A stretch of 64,000 bases of DNA. Origin: Spinacia oleracea (lineage: Eukaryota > Streptophyta > Magnoliopsida > Caryophyllales > Amaranthaceae). The position numbers were made by a program, and so were the translations under genes. Positions 1-11,372 of the stretch are shown here, in pieces. A model generated the notes under the pieces. It was given only the letters and a program-made list of their open reading frames with translations. It was not told the DNA's origin and made no database searches. The stretch is taken from assembly GCF_020520425.1 (NCBI RefSeq), contig NC_079492.1, positions 103,389,157 through 103,453,156 of the forward strand, given 5' to 3'. Position 1 is the first letter of the stretch; each line of letters opens with the position of its first letter.

Positions 1-3000
1 AGAAGCTGCAGTTTGGTGGACACGCATAAGCATAGCATAAGCAGAACGCACCAAAAATTCCCGTCAAGGGAAAATTTCCAGTAGACAAAATCATCCATCG
101 GGGATATAGGTCGTTCCAAAGCCAGAATCTGACTAGCAGTGTTGTCGTCAAAAAGATGACGAACCATTTCAACATTCCACCCGTAAGAACGCGGATCAAG
201 TAAGGAGGAAACATGAGTCGGCATCACCGACTCATCCACTGAAGACTTAAAATGAATCAAACCTTGCGAAACCCAAACATCTTGGATGATGCGGATATTG
301 CTTCCTGCGCCAGGCTTCCATGCAATGCCTTGGTCTAAAACCTGGAACCCTAGCTAGACTCCTGAATCCCTAGGACGGCCGAGAGCCAGAGGACCGGGAA
401 CCGGAGAGGGACAAGGATGGGTAACGGCTTCGGAAAAGGCGAGAGATAAGAAGCTGTGGGTGATGGACAATTCGCCAGGCATTCTTGGCAAGAAGAGCTT
501 GGTGAAACTCACAAATCTTACGAATACCAAGACCTCCCAAACCTTTCGGAAGATGAACCATGGAAGCTGGAAGCGAAGACATCCCCCGAGAATCCGGAGA
601 TGAGCGCCACCAAAACCAAAGACACATGGCGTCAATCTTATCACAAATCGACTGGGGAATCTTGAACACCGAGAGCACATGTGTGATGGAAGCAACCAGG
701 ACTGAGTTGATGATGAAAAGCTTTGCCGTAGACGAGAGGTGCAGGGACGAGAAATTAGCAAGTTTCCTGGCAATGCAGTCCACAAGACCGTAGAAAGCAG
801 CACATTTAGAACGACCTAGGTCCACCGGAACCCCCAAATACGGACCCAGAGACGAACGCTGACCTAAGCGCAAAGAAGAAGCGAGGAAATCCCTATAGTC
901 CTGAGGGGTATTGGGACTGAACTTGACAAAAGATTTTTGGTAGTTAACCACCTGGCCTGAAATGGCACTTAACTCAGAGAGTAACGAGAGAATGTGTTCA
1001 CATGCCTCCGGAGACAGCCAGAAAAAGAGAAGGGAATCATCCGCGAAGAATAAGTGTGAGATCGAAGGAGCGCCTCGCGAAACAGAAATTCCCTGAATGA
1101 GATCAAACCTCTCCGCTTGACGAAGAAGAGAAGAAAGAACTTCCATGCACAGAACAAACAGATAAGGGGACAGGGGATCGCCTTGACGTAAACCGCACGT
1201 AGGCTGAAAAGCCCTCGTTGGCTCACCATTCACCAGAACCTGGTATGAGATCGTAGTGACACATTGGCGAATGATGTTCACCCAGTAAGGAGGGAAACCA
1301 AACGCCTGTAAAACCTGGAATAAAAATTCCCAACGAACTCTATCATAGGCCTTATTCATATCCAGTTTGACAACTACAAAAATTTTCCTTTTTGCCGACG
1401 ATCTGTTGACAAAGGAAAGCAATTCATGGGAAATAAGGCATTCATCCGACATCATTCGTCCTGGAACGAAAGCATTTTGATTGACCGAAATCAGAGAAGG
1501 TAACACGGAACGAAGGCGATGAGTCAGGCACTTAGCAATGCATTTGTAAATCACATTACATAAACCAATAGGACGAAACTGGGAAATTTGAGAAGGGTGA
1601 AGGATTTTCGGGAGAAGAACTAAGAAAGTGTGATTCCAATCCTTCAGCATAAACCCGTGAGCGAAGAAAAACTGAACAACATTTGTGACATGGCAGCCCA
1701 CCATTTCCCAATGGATCTTGAAGAAAGCCGCTGAAAAACCATCCGGACCTGAAGATTTATTATCAGAAATATAAAAAATAGCAGCACGGATTTCCTGGGG
1801 AGAAAACGCAGTCATCAAGAAAATCCTTCCTTTCTTGAGATAGAACTAGAAGCTGAAGTTTGTCCCAGTTACACAACAGGGGCTATGTCTTATACAAGTC
1901 TGAATAAAACCCAGAAATGAGACAGAGAAGAGCACCGGGAGATGTGACCCAATTACCGTCATCGTTTAACAAGCTAGAGATAGTATTCCTGCGTTTACGC
2001 CCCTAGACCAAAGCAAACAACATCTTCGAGTTACAATCCCCCAATGCATCCCATTTAATCTTGGAACGCTAACGCCAGTATACGAAAACATCTTGAGCCC
2101 TAGCAACACACTCGTCCTTGGTCGTAAGAAAGAGAGAAGCAGCTGGACCCGGGGAGATAGAATTGGCGGCTGAAGTCAGAATGGAAGATAAATCGCGCCA
2201 ATTAATACCCCAACTTCGCCTGTTCCGAACACACCAGTTCAACAGGAAGTGACGAATAACAACCAATTTGGAATGAAGAGTGTACATGGGGGAACCCACG
2301 TACCGATGTTGTAATTCCAAACTAATGTACTCTACCACTTGCTTGGCCTCCAAGCACCAGTTTTCAATTCTGTAAGGACGCGAATGCTTAGGAATTACAT
2401 CCTGACTTAAGATAATAGCTGCATGATCTGACAGGAAAATTGGTTGATGTTGGATCGCCGAGTCAGGGTGATCCAGTAACCATTCTTCTGAAACATAGGC
2501 CTTGTCCAACCTTTGAAAAGAGAGAGTATGGTCATGATGATTATTAGTCTAAGTGTACGGGCACCCTGAGAAAGGAATATCCATCAATCCATTATCAAGG
2601 CGCCACTGCATAAAGTTGTGACGACCCGGGATATGCCGCGACCCACCAAGTTTATCATCTAGAAACTCAACTTGGTTAAAATCCCCAAGAAGGACAATAT
2701 TGGAGTATTGAGCTAAAATAGAGGATATTTTAGCCCAAACTAAAGGACGATCAGCTAACTAAGGCGCACCGTATACAAACAACATGTAGCTTATTTCATT
2801 AACTACATTCGAAGTTTTACAGAGAACAAAGTTACTACAGACTGACACAGGCACAATTTGTACATCGGCAGACCACAAAAGTACTAAACCCCCGCTTAAC
2901 CCTTCAGCATCGACCCCACAAAAACCTGAAAAGGGAAGGGACGCCAACTTTTGACAAGCACTATCTACAGACCCCATAGTTCCCATAATAAAAACCACAT

Positions 3001-3094
3001 CTAACCCAAAAGAGTGGACTAACGAAGCCAGATAAGGAACTTTAGGGGAGTCCGCCGAACCCAAACCCCTACAGTTCCAGGAACATGTCTTCAC
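1..3094 (-). pseudogene. LINE ORF2 (endonuclease-reverse transcriptase) pseudogene
   Basis: ORF2 begins at 3094 with MKTCSWNCRGLG, the classic start of the plant LINE exonuclease-endonuclease-phosphatase domain. The catalytic LGDFN (near 2680) and SDHAAI (near 2420) motifs follow in the same frame but are separated by stops. After a frame change, 1818-370 is a 482-residue open stretch holding the RT core: RPIGLCNVIYK, the KLDMNKAYDRV aspartate motif, CGLRQGDPLSPYLF and the FADD active site (near 1040). A stop at about 370 and another shift precede the zinc-binding region, whose SVRSAYA-like motif lies near position 30. In life it nicks DNA and copies element RNA at the nick. This copy cannot make a full protein. 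Confidence 0.9.
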
Positions 3095-3127
3095 TTAACC
3101 ATTGGTGGCCCATTTGGAGGGACCACA

Positions 3128-3583
3128 TCACCTGAACCAGGTCCCACATAAGGGCTTTTCCTCACCGAAACAGAACCCGAGGAGCACTGCCTTTTTCTTC
3201 AAAGGAAACAAAAACGGACAACACAAACATGAGTCTCCCTCCTTGTTCTTCACCCCAATCTGACGATCAACCCCATTCTCACAAGACAACTTACGCTTTG
3301 CAGGGCAAATGTTTTTGACCCATTTCCACACTCGATCTCCCTTCCTTGACAAAGCTAACTTCAAGGGTGATTTTCCTCTGCTCACTACCGCAGGCGATTC
3401 ATACGAACAAGTGGAATCAACCATTGAACCAGAAGAGTGCTCCTGCAATGAGACGGGGGAATATTCCATTGGCACCGGACCGTCGTCAGGATTGTTAACC
3501 ACATTCACCGGTGGATGACGAGGGGCGAGGAAGCCATTGAAATCAAGAGAAGGTGATAGATTGTTGACATTGTGTAGAGGTTG
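3128..3583 (-). pseudogene. LINE ORF1 C-terminal remnant
   Basis: An open frame runs from about 3583 down to 3128, directly upstream of the LINE ORF2 start at 3094. It is rich in Ser/Pro and then basic, with a cysteine pair (CLCC) near residue 90 of the visible part. LINE ORF1 proteins are RNA-binding, gag-like proteins, but the zinc-knuckle part is not visible here. The assignment rests on position and strand, because the sequence itself has no decisive motif. The N-terminal portion is missing, consistent with 5' truncation of the element. Confidence 0.55.
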
Positions 3584-3691
3584 CTTTTTATTTTAGTTAT
3601 GATTTGTTTAATATCATTTGTCATACAAGTATCTATTTTTGACGGAAATATACCTAAAGAATACTATGATTAGTGGGTTGACTAAGGATGT

Positions 3692-6005
3692 CAGTGGAGC
3701 GCGTTTTATGGGAGACTCGTCCCGCATCCGCCTCAATAGGCTGGGATGGGGGAGGTTTGGCGGGTGAAGGGGGGATGGCCCGGATGGGTATAAAAATTAT
3801 ACTCGTCATGAGTGATTGGGCAGGTGTGGATTGTGTGTTGGACCCACCCCATCCCGGCTTGTCCCGCCCCATCTGTACCCGCCCCACTTGATACCCGTCA
3901 ACCCGACCCAAGTATACATATCAACTCATGGATATATCCATCAACTTTGAAGGGTTTCAGTACAGTGTGTGGTATACTACATAATAATTAGGATTTGTAA
4001 AAACGTACTCCTAGACCTCCTAGTGAGTGATAAATTAACGACTGATATTGACATAGGAGAGCATCTTGGAGGTAAAATGTTCAATCGTCCCTCTTCTCCA
4101 GGGAGTGCAACTTACTACATTACTTGATCCTTGTAAGGTCAAGGGTTTACATACAATAACTAAAAATGGGAATTGAATTAGTTGAGATAGACAAGCTTAA
4201 TTTGATATAGGAAAATGAAAGAGTTGGGGCACTTTATTTCTTTTGAGTATAGTCATCAAGTCATGTAAGCAGCTGCCCCTCTATTTCTTCACAGTTGAAA
4301 TTGGCTCCATTTCTTATCATTCTTTCTCACTCTAATTTAATGCCTTTACCCTCTTTTCTTTTGGGTTGGGGCACTTGCGAGGAACTTGGAAGGGGGTCTT
4401 ACAAAGGGCATGGACTTCTATACTATATATTAAAAAGCGTCTATAAAAAAATATACATAACATATGGTGCTCTGTTTATGGATCTTTCGTTCCATGTAAT
4501 CTTCACATACATAAAAAAAAAAAAATGTCAAACGTGAAGGTTTGAACCTTACACCTTGTGTTTAAACAATAAATCTTTTACCACTAAACTATTGTTATCA
4601 CAAAATAAAATATATAAGTAATTGTGAATGCTATCAATGTAGGAATCCGGGGCATCGCTAGGGCTAAAAAACTAGTTAGTAATTAAATTGTGCCAAAGCT
4701 CTAAATAACGAAACTAAAGATTGAGATGTGATAGTATTTTAAGTTGCATTTAGTCTAATTAAAATGAAATATTATCTCTAACAAAAACCAAAAAAGACAC
4801 CTTCAGAGACATACGAAATTAAAGAGTTGTATTTTAAGGGCTCAATCTCAAATCTACGTGCTCATATTAATTTATTTCTATATATCTTGGAAGGTATCAA
4901 TTTATAATTGGATCGATTTTTGCCACTTAAAATTTGTGGGACTTAAAGCCATGAAGTGGTCCATGAATATCCATGATAATACGATATGCTATTGATATTC
5001 ATAATTATGAGATTCGATTTCCATTTTTCACTAATAACATGGCCCCAATTTTGTCCTTACGGAAGTTTTTATCATGTGATCGATTCTTCGGCTTTTCGCC
5101 TTTGTTTCTGGTTTTAACTTTCTACCTCACCCGGTGTACTTAGTATTTAGAAAATGACTAATATAGTACTCGTGTGATGCACGATTTATAACCTAAATAT
5201 AAATTTATATGAAATCTGGTATACAATTATCATTAAAATAGAGTTTATAGATATTCTCCAAATAAAAAATAATTAACGATGGATAAATTTGTTATTGCTC
5301 ATTCGGTGTCTTAAGCAATTAAAACAAATAAGGGTACATAGATAAAATTATTTTCATTCTCATTCACCAGTATTTGTGTCTAACATCATGTTATCTCACC
5401 CGCCCTTCACTTCGATAGTAATACCCACTTAATACTCGCACAGTCATCCCGTCAACCTCATTACCCGATCACTTAACACCTATCTAGACCATTTCCTTTA
5501 TTGAGTTAGAGATAACTTTGAGATGGAACAGAGCCTGCACACCCGCACCCGCCTATAATTCTCATCTTCATCCCCTCCATCTACGATTGGAACGATACCC
5601 ACTCCTCCCGATCCCCCGTCTCGAGAGGTACAAAATAAAATTCACCCCCTCTTCATTACCTCCCTTCCCGTGTATCCACACCCACCCCTAGACTCGTTTT
5701 TTTTTTTTTTTGGTAAAAGAGTTTTGAATTTTAAAATCTATTATAGAGCATCTGAAAATTCTTTGTCTAATTAGTGTTACTGAGTAAATAAGCAAAACAT
5801 TATACGTTAATAGTACATTTTTTTTATATATTCATAATCAATCAGATGAAATATTAACGACTTAGGCGGGTCCAATCTAAAATCCAAAATCACCCCTTCA
5901 CCCGCGACAATTATATTTTTTAACCCCATCACCCAATAAACTTTCCTCCATCGCCACCCACTTGGGGCGGATGCACCGGGGGATCTCCCAAAACCTCGCC
6001 AACTG
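3692..6005. mobile_element. Possible non-autonomous hAT-like element
   Basis: The left end begins CAGTGGAGCG, then GTTTTATGGGAGA and CCCGCATCCGCC. The right end, read in reverse complement, begins CAGTTGGCGAGG, then TTTTGGGAGA and GCATCCGCCCC. These form imperfect inverted ends starting with CAG, as in hAT elements. GC-rich CCCGCCCC-type blocks sit inside both ends (3720-3910, 5390-5990). The flanking 8-mers do not match, so no target duplication supports the call. No transposase is visible. Confidence 0.35.
4509..4604 (-). mobile_element. tRNA-derived SINE-like repeat
   Basis: Read on the minus strand, TAGTTTAGTGGTAAAAG resembles a pol III box A. About 30 bases on, GGTTCAAACCTTC matches box B (GWTCRANNC). 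The copy is followed by a T-rich run, the complement of the poly(A) at 4509-4522. No target duplication was identified. It could also be an old tRNA pseudogene. Confidence 0.45.
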
Positions 6006-6443
6006 ACACTCTGACATCACTATGTTCCATAAAAATCCAATTATTCTTTCAACTAAATTTTAAATATAGTGACATAAGTTTATTACAAACTATCAAAATT
6101 GATTGTATTAGCTATAATATTGAAAAAAATATTTAAAAGTGACATACATAATTAGGATTGTGTGAGTATTCTCAAATCCGATCAATTCAAACTCGCCCCA
6201 TCACCAAGGTGGGTACATGTTATCCTTATACCCATCCACCAAAATCTCTTTTTGTTAGTCAACATTAGTCAATCATCTACGTTTAACTTTGTCCTCAGAT
6301 CAATCTAAAATCCAAAGTCACCCCATCATCAAATGTGATTCACCATTTACATATATAAATTTTATTTTGCACGAAATATTAAAGTGATATTGAAATCATT
6401 CACATTAATATATAAAAAGTATTTTGTTATTGCAAACATATTA

Positions 6444-6702
6444 CTACCTCCGTCCCTTAATACTCGACCTGTTTTGACTTTTTGCAATATTCACATAATT
6501 CACTTTGACCTCGTTTTATTTCTAGTATATGAAAACAAATGTTAGTATATAATATATTGTTGGCTTCATATTAATATATATTTTCAAAATATTAATATTC
6601 TTATAAATTTTATAACATGCAGTTAAAGAAATTGGTGGTCAAAGTTATGCATTGGCAAATGTGTCCGGTCAAAATAAGTCGAGTATTAAGGGACGGAGGG
6701 AG
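6444..6702. mobile_element. Stowaway MITE
   Basis: The left terminus CTACCTCCGTCCCTTAATAC and the right terminus, in reverse complement CTCCCTCCGTCCCTTAATAC, form near-perfect inverted repeats that extend through a TCGAC block. Both ends are flanked by TA (6442-6443 and 6703-6704), the Stowaway/Tc1-Mariner target duplication. It is 259 bp, non-coding and AT-rich inside. Confidence 0.9.
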
Positions 6703-7265
6703 TAATAATAAGGAAACTTAATTATCTAGATCTTATGACTTTGGATATAGTTGATTACGATATATTAATCAAAATTTCAATCAACATGCTCTTAACATTT
6801 CAATAATATGAACGAATAAATTATTATCCGTGCTCCATATAAAAATATTACGATAATGAGAATGTGGCAAAGTTATTTTTGATATTTAAGATTAAGTATA
6901 TGTTTCGTACGAAACAAAGTATATGGCTAGGGGCTCATTTTGTTAGTTAACAAAGGGCCTATAAAATGTTTGAGACGACCTTGCTAAATACATTAAATCA
7001 ATAGTTAACTTTTGTTGTGAAATTCGTATTCATTATATGACACAAATTTTTAAAAAGTTGATAGTATTACAATAATATAATTGATAGTCCAAGTTAAACT
7101 ATTATAAGATTTTCCATATCGGTTATCAAGAATTGTATGCGAAGATTTTTCATTAGATTACAAATAATAACCGATCAAAGGAACGTTTGAACATATTCGT
7201 ACTCAATATATGACACAGTTTCTAAACGAAACTTGATAGTACTTACAAATTAGTCATCATTTATG

Positions 7266-7336
7266 TTATAAGAAAGGCAAATCAAAGAGAGACATTTGTC
7301 ATCTCTACATCCATTTGCCTCTCTTTTAGTATAGTA
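7266..7336. repeat. Small hairpin repeat, copy 1 of 3
   Basis: About 70 bp with an AAGAAAGGCAAAT arm, a central GACATTTGTCATCTC, and the opposing arm ATTTGCCTCTCTTTTAG. Related copies are at 7487 and 8525. Family unknown. Confidence 0.6.
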
Positions 7337-7486
7337 CAGAGTATATAGATTTAAAATTAAGAAATTTATTAACATGAGTAAATAAGTAATTCGTAGTATA
7401 ATCGATTATTACCATAAGTAATTAGAGATTTTAGGTAAAATATATACAAAGTATATTAATTATTTTATCATAGGTTATTTACCAAT

Positions 7487-7555
7487 ATTATAAAAGAGGC
7501 AAAAAGAGTTGTATTTGTCATCTCCATATCAATTTGCCTCACTTTTAGTATAGTA
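7487..7555. repeat. Small hairpin repeat, copy 2 of 3
   Basis: Same layout as the copies at 7266 and 8525: an AAAAGAGGCAAA arm, a central ATTTGTCATCTCCATATC, then AATTTGCCTCACTTTTAG and the shared trailing TATAGTACTCCGTAT. Confidence 0.6.
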
Positions 7556-8524
7556 CTCCGTATACATACGTTTGTTAAAAATCGGCTAAAATATATGGAG
7601 TAAGTCAATTGATTAGCCTAAAATATTTAGAGGAGCTTTTTTAAGTTGAGAGGACTACGTAGTCGCTCATCATTTTTCTTGTTTACACCTTCTTCCATTT
7701 TTTTGGATAAATCAGTTTTATTTTCACGGTTATTAGTAAATAACTTCAACTATTAATATCTTAATTAAATTATCGATTAGTAAAAATTATTAAAAAGTAG
7801 TATCATGTAAGTATTTAGACAAATTCAACAAAATGCTACGGAGACATGACTATGTTTATCATAAAGTAGTAATAATCACCAAAAAACAGAAAAGGTATAG
7901 GTATGTGTGAATATAACAGCTAGTGTTAAAATTAAATAGCCGCATCTAAAAAATTTAGGAATTACGTAGTAAAGTAGTAGATAGATAGTACACAAGTTTT
8001 TCTCATGTTTAACGAAGTTATATAATATTTTTTAAAGTAGTCAAATATTACTATCGATGACGGTGATAAATATCAAATTTAGTGGCTAAATATATTACGT
8101 ATAAAATAGTACAATCAATGACGGTTATAATTATCGCATTTAGTTGTTAAAATATTATAGAGTACTATTGTAATTTTTTATACACTCTTATTAATACTTG
8201 ATTGATTTTCTAATTTATTTGTATTTGAATTATGTAAATACGAAATACAAATAAGTAGACTACTCTTAAATTTTTCTAAAAATCTTACTACGTACTCCGT
8301 ATAATGGATTAATTTTTTTTTTATATAAAAATATAAACTTATATTGGTTATATTTGTTACCAAATATAGAAAAGATATATAATTTTAAAAAATATTCCTT
8401 ATTTATAGAATGATTTTTTTTTAAAATTTTGAGGAAAAGAAAATCAAATATTTGTTTGAGGTAAAAGTTAACAATTAATTATAGAATCAATTATTTTATT
8501 TTATTTTATAATTTTTTGTAATAC

Positions 8525-8592
8525 CTATAAGAGAGGCCAATCAATGAGTGACATTTGTCATCACCACATTGATTTCCTCTCTTTTAGTATAA
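8525..8592. repeat. Small hairpin repeat, copy 3 of 3
   Basis: TATAAGAGAGGCCAATCAA, a central GTGACATTTGTCATCACCAC, and TTTCCTCTCTTTTAGTATAA. Same arrangement as the copies at 7266 and 7487. It lies about 220 bp upstream of the UGT91-like pseudogene. Confidence 0.6.
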
Positions 8593-8814
8593 CTAGGATC
8601 GGACCGCGCGCGATGCCCATCGGTAAAAGGCTAAAAGCGATGCATTTTGGTCTCCTAATCAAAACACAATAAAAACGAAGAAAAGAAACACCAAGTATAC
8701 TACTCCGTAAATATGATACAATTAAAAATATGTCCAACACAATTAAAAAAGTCTCAACTCTCAAGTCAAGTAAAAAATCAGAAACACTACATAAATAACA
8801 AGTTAAAAACAAGT

Positions 8815-9338
8815 TTGGTGATGCAGTAGGAGTACGAAGATGCAAAGAGTTCGAAGGTGAATATATCGAGCTTTATCAGATGCTCATTAACAAGCCTGTG
8901 GTGCCAGTTGGCCTGCTCTCACCACCCAAAGTAAAGAAAGAAGAAAACACAGATGAAACATGGATTGAAGACTTCAAATGGCTTGATCAACAGAGCCCTA
9001 GATCAGTTATCTATATAGGGTTTGGCAGTGAGTATAAACTCACTAAAGATGAAGTTTATGAGATTTCTTATGGCCTAGAGCTTGCGCAGTTGCCTTTCAT
9101 ATGGGCTTTACCGCCAGGCTTTGTGAATAGGACATCAGGAAAGGGGATCGTGTGCCTTAGGTGGGTGCCACAGCTCAACGTTTCCGCACTGAGACAAGCC
9201 ATGGCGGGAGATGAAGCACAGAAGATTAAGGCTTGAGCTAGGCAGGCTGCATAAATCTTTGGCGATCATAAGCTGCAAGAGGAACTATATATCAACGGGT
9301 TTGTTGAATTTATGAGAACCGGATCAGGACGTCAATAA
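8815..9338 (+). pseudogene. UGT91-like glycosyltransferase pseudogene lacking its PSPG box
   Basis: The open part (about 8815-9236) matches the middle of a plant family 1 UDP-glycosyltransferase: a CKEFEGEY segment, KPVVPVGLLSPP, WLDQQSPRSVIYIGFGSEY and PFIWALPPGF. After WVPQLNV, where the 44-residue PSPG donor-binding box should continue, the sequence jumps to a diverged C-terminus. In-frame stops follow at 9235 and 9250, and then IFGDHKLQEE and GFVEFMR before the terminal TAA at 9336. The N-terminal acceptor half is missing as well. The style resembles UGT91 (soyasaponin/flavonoid rhamnosyl- or glucosyltransferase-like) enzymes, but substrate cannot be read from a fragment. It is not expected to be active. 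Confidence 0.85.
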
Positions 9339-9880
9339 ATTTACTGCAAGCAGGCCTATCTTTTCTTGTTGTTGATGTATGTATAAGGCTGCCAAATTAG
9401 TTTTTACGAATCCATGATGTAAAACAATAATATAAAAAATAAGCTTTATAACTCTTTACAGCAGCATTGCAAGCATGAGAAATACGAAGTAGCATATTGA
9501 ATGGAGAAAATAGTTGCTCTAGAGTGTTTTATGCTTAAAGCCACAAGTCTTACTTCACGTTTCCATCAACCTTCAGATGAAAGAAGGCAGAAAATGGTTT
9601 CATGTGATATGACAAGTTATCAATAAACTAAATAAGCTAAATAAGGCAATTTCCTTTCCATTTTCCATGTATATAATTGTATATCAAATATTAGACCGGA
9701 TAAATAATAAATAAGTTGAAAACAAGCTTGGTGTATCAGATAGCCACCCCAACTTTACACTAACCCATATGATAAAAACAATGTATACTCCCTAAAATAA
9801 GGAAGAAAACAGATGTCAAAAGAAAATCCAACTAAAAATCATGATGTAAAGCCAGCTAAATTCGACAAAAGAAACAATAC
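9339..9880. other. Intergenic stretch, nothing recognised
   Basis: AT-rich DNA between the UGT91-like pseudogene and the fibrillarin exons. The missing last fibrillarin exons are not found here in any frame. Confidence 0.5.
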
Positions 9881-10410
9881 CTGATCAGGCTGGGCAACAT
9901 CGAAAAAGATAACATCAACCATGCCAACCAACATTCTGTGCTTTGCAGGATGCCTAGCATCTTCAGTGATCGGGATGACATTTGTTCTTTTCTTTGCCAT
10001 GTTAACTAAATCTCTACCACTCCTGTGTGAAAATTCAACTGCATAAATGCATCCCTCCTGCAAAGAGAATATCGATCAAATCAACTCCACGATAAGAATT
10101 CATATTTCTCAGTTACTCCATAATACCCATGCAACTTACAGGGCCAACAAGATCAGAGACAAGAGAGACAATTGTTCCAGAAGCAGCACCAAGATACAAG
10201 ACCTTGGCTCCAGGTTGCTGCAATTAAACAGAAAATGAGATCACACCAGTCAGGAATAACAAACACCCACATAAAAAAAAAGTGTGAACAGTACTCTTGC
10301 ATTAAATACTTACAATCCAAATGTTATCAACACCACCAAGAATGTCAGCTGCCAACTTAGATCAGAAGGGATGCCATACCCTGAACTCAATCCATGTTCT
10401 ATCTTCTTCT
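9881..10410 (-). pseudogene. Fibrillarin gene fragment, three exons
   Basis: Three minus-strand exons match the methyltransferase core of fibrillarin, the nucleolar box C/D snoRNP 2'-O-methyltransferase. In order they are: 10410(approx.)-10314, with EFRVWHPF then SKLAADILGGVDNIWI; 10217-10140 (26 codons), with [10 protein letters not shown], the SAM-binding loop; and 10057-9881 (59 codons), with [20 protein letters not shown] and DVAQPDQ. Splice sites are canonical (GTAAGT donors, TTGCAG acceptors) and the phases agree, so this is a genomic rather than a processed copy. A TGA at 10362-10364 replaces the codon after WHPF, where fibrillarins have Arg. The N-terminal GAR domain and the C-terminal exons are absent nearby. 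It looks like a dead partial copy. Confidence 0.85.
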
Positions 10411-10424
10411 TGTATAATGCAAAA

Positions 10425-11340
10425 ATACTATTTAAAAATCCAGAACCAATCTGTAATTCAATATCACAGTATAATCACATCTAAGAAGGTCACTCAGCGG
10501 ATAATGTATGCATTGGCACTAAGTTCATACACGAAAACTTGTAGAAAAACCATCGAACCAAATAACCAAGCATACTATTTTATCCAGACTTTCTATTTCA
10601 CCTACAACACTGATGACTGACCCACACAATAAAAAATCACAAAAACTAATACATTATTTGAGGCATTCTTGCAGTTCTGAACAGCCTTTCACCTAAATGG
10701 CTAAATCTATTCTCATATAAATTATATGCCCAAGAGTGTCATAAACAGTCAATGAAATCAACCAACTCCTAGTCAGCTATAAGCTTTGCAACAGCCCAAC
10801 AAAAATGCGAGCAATCTAATAATGGAAACAGGGTAGCATATCTCATGAAACTACATCTATTATAGTTGAAGCTACACCTATTATAGCATATCTCATGAAA
10901 CTACACCTATTACTTACAAGATCCGGTTTGTAGCACGTACTCAAGCTCATGACGCACATAAGCTCATGAAACTACACCTGTTATAGTTGACGGTTGTGAA
11001 GAGTAATCAACGTTTATTAATTAACGGACTGCTAAATTATGTTGCTTTACCCTATTCTTTTAACATATTATAGCTTTACCATATTCTTTTAACATTCCAT
11101 GATTATGCAATAACCTAACCAATGAAACTATAAATACTAAGATGATACCCAAATAATCAAAATAGAATTCGTTATAACTATCAAGAAATCAATGCAACAA
11201 TACATACTAAGATGATTAAAACATCCGATTGAGCCAAGATCAAACATACCTACATGATCAGGACATGTACCCTTGCGCATTTTCATGGACTATATGTCTT
11301 GTAAAATTATATACAAAGTAGGTTAATATTTACCTCACAG
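10425..11340. other. Non-coding stretch with local repeats
   Basis: No gene recognised. The block CATATCTCATGAAACTACA recurs at about 10840, 10885 and 10960. A roughly 45 bp block (ATTCTTTTAACATTCCATGA onward) at about 11085 recurs at about 12460. Confidence 0.5.
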
Positions 11341-11372
11341 TTCACAAGAATTGGACCCATCTATTATCTGAT

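Larger units (their letters stand above)
1..3583 (-). mobile_element. L1-type LINE, 5'-truncated and decayed
   Basis: A non-LTR retrotransposon read on the minus strand. In transcription order it has the end of ORF1 (3583-3128), an apurinic endonuclease domain (3094 to about 2400), a linker, a reverse transcriptase (1818-370), and the start of the zinc-binding/RNase H-side region down to position 1. Its 3' end lies outside the window. Coding similarity starts abruptly near 3583 in the middle of ORF1, which fits 5' truncation during target-primed insertion. Several stops and at least two frame changes show it is dead. The target duplication cannot be checked because the 3' end is missing. Confidence 0.9.
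3584..8814. other. AT-rich intergenic stretch with small repeats
   Basis: No convincing coding region in this 5.2 kb. It holds a possible hAT-like element with GC-rich ends (3692-6005), a SINE-like repeat (about 4509-4604), a Stowaway MITE (6444-6702) and three copies of a hairpin repeat (7266, 7487, 8525), each listed separately. The rest is AT-rich with poly(A)/poly(T) runs. The short open frames here lack recognisable domains. Confidence 0.7.

Noticed and set aside
370..1818. A complete working LINE reverse transcriptase
   Set aside because: The 482-codon stretch is open, but it is frame-shifted from the endonuclease part, and a stop and shift follow before the zinc-binding region.
4417..4470. 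A Helitron-like start (TCTATACTATATATTAAAAA)
   Set aside because: The motif is common in AT-rich plant DNA and no CTRR end with a hairpin could be paired with it.
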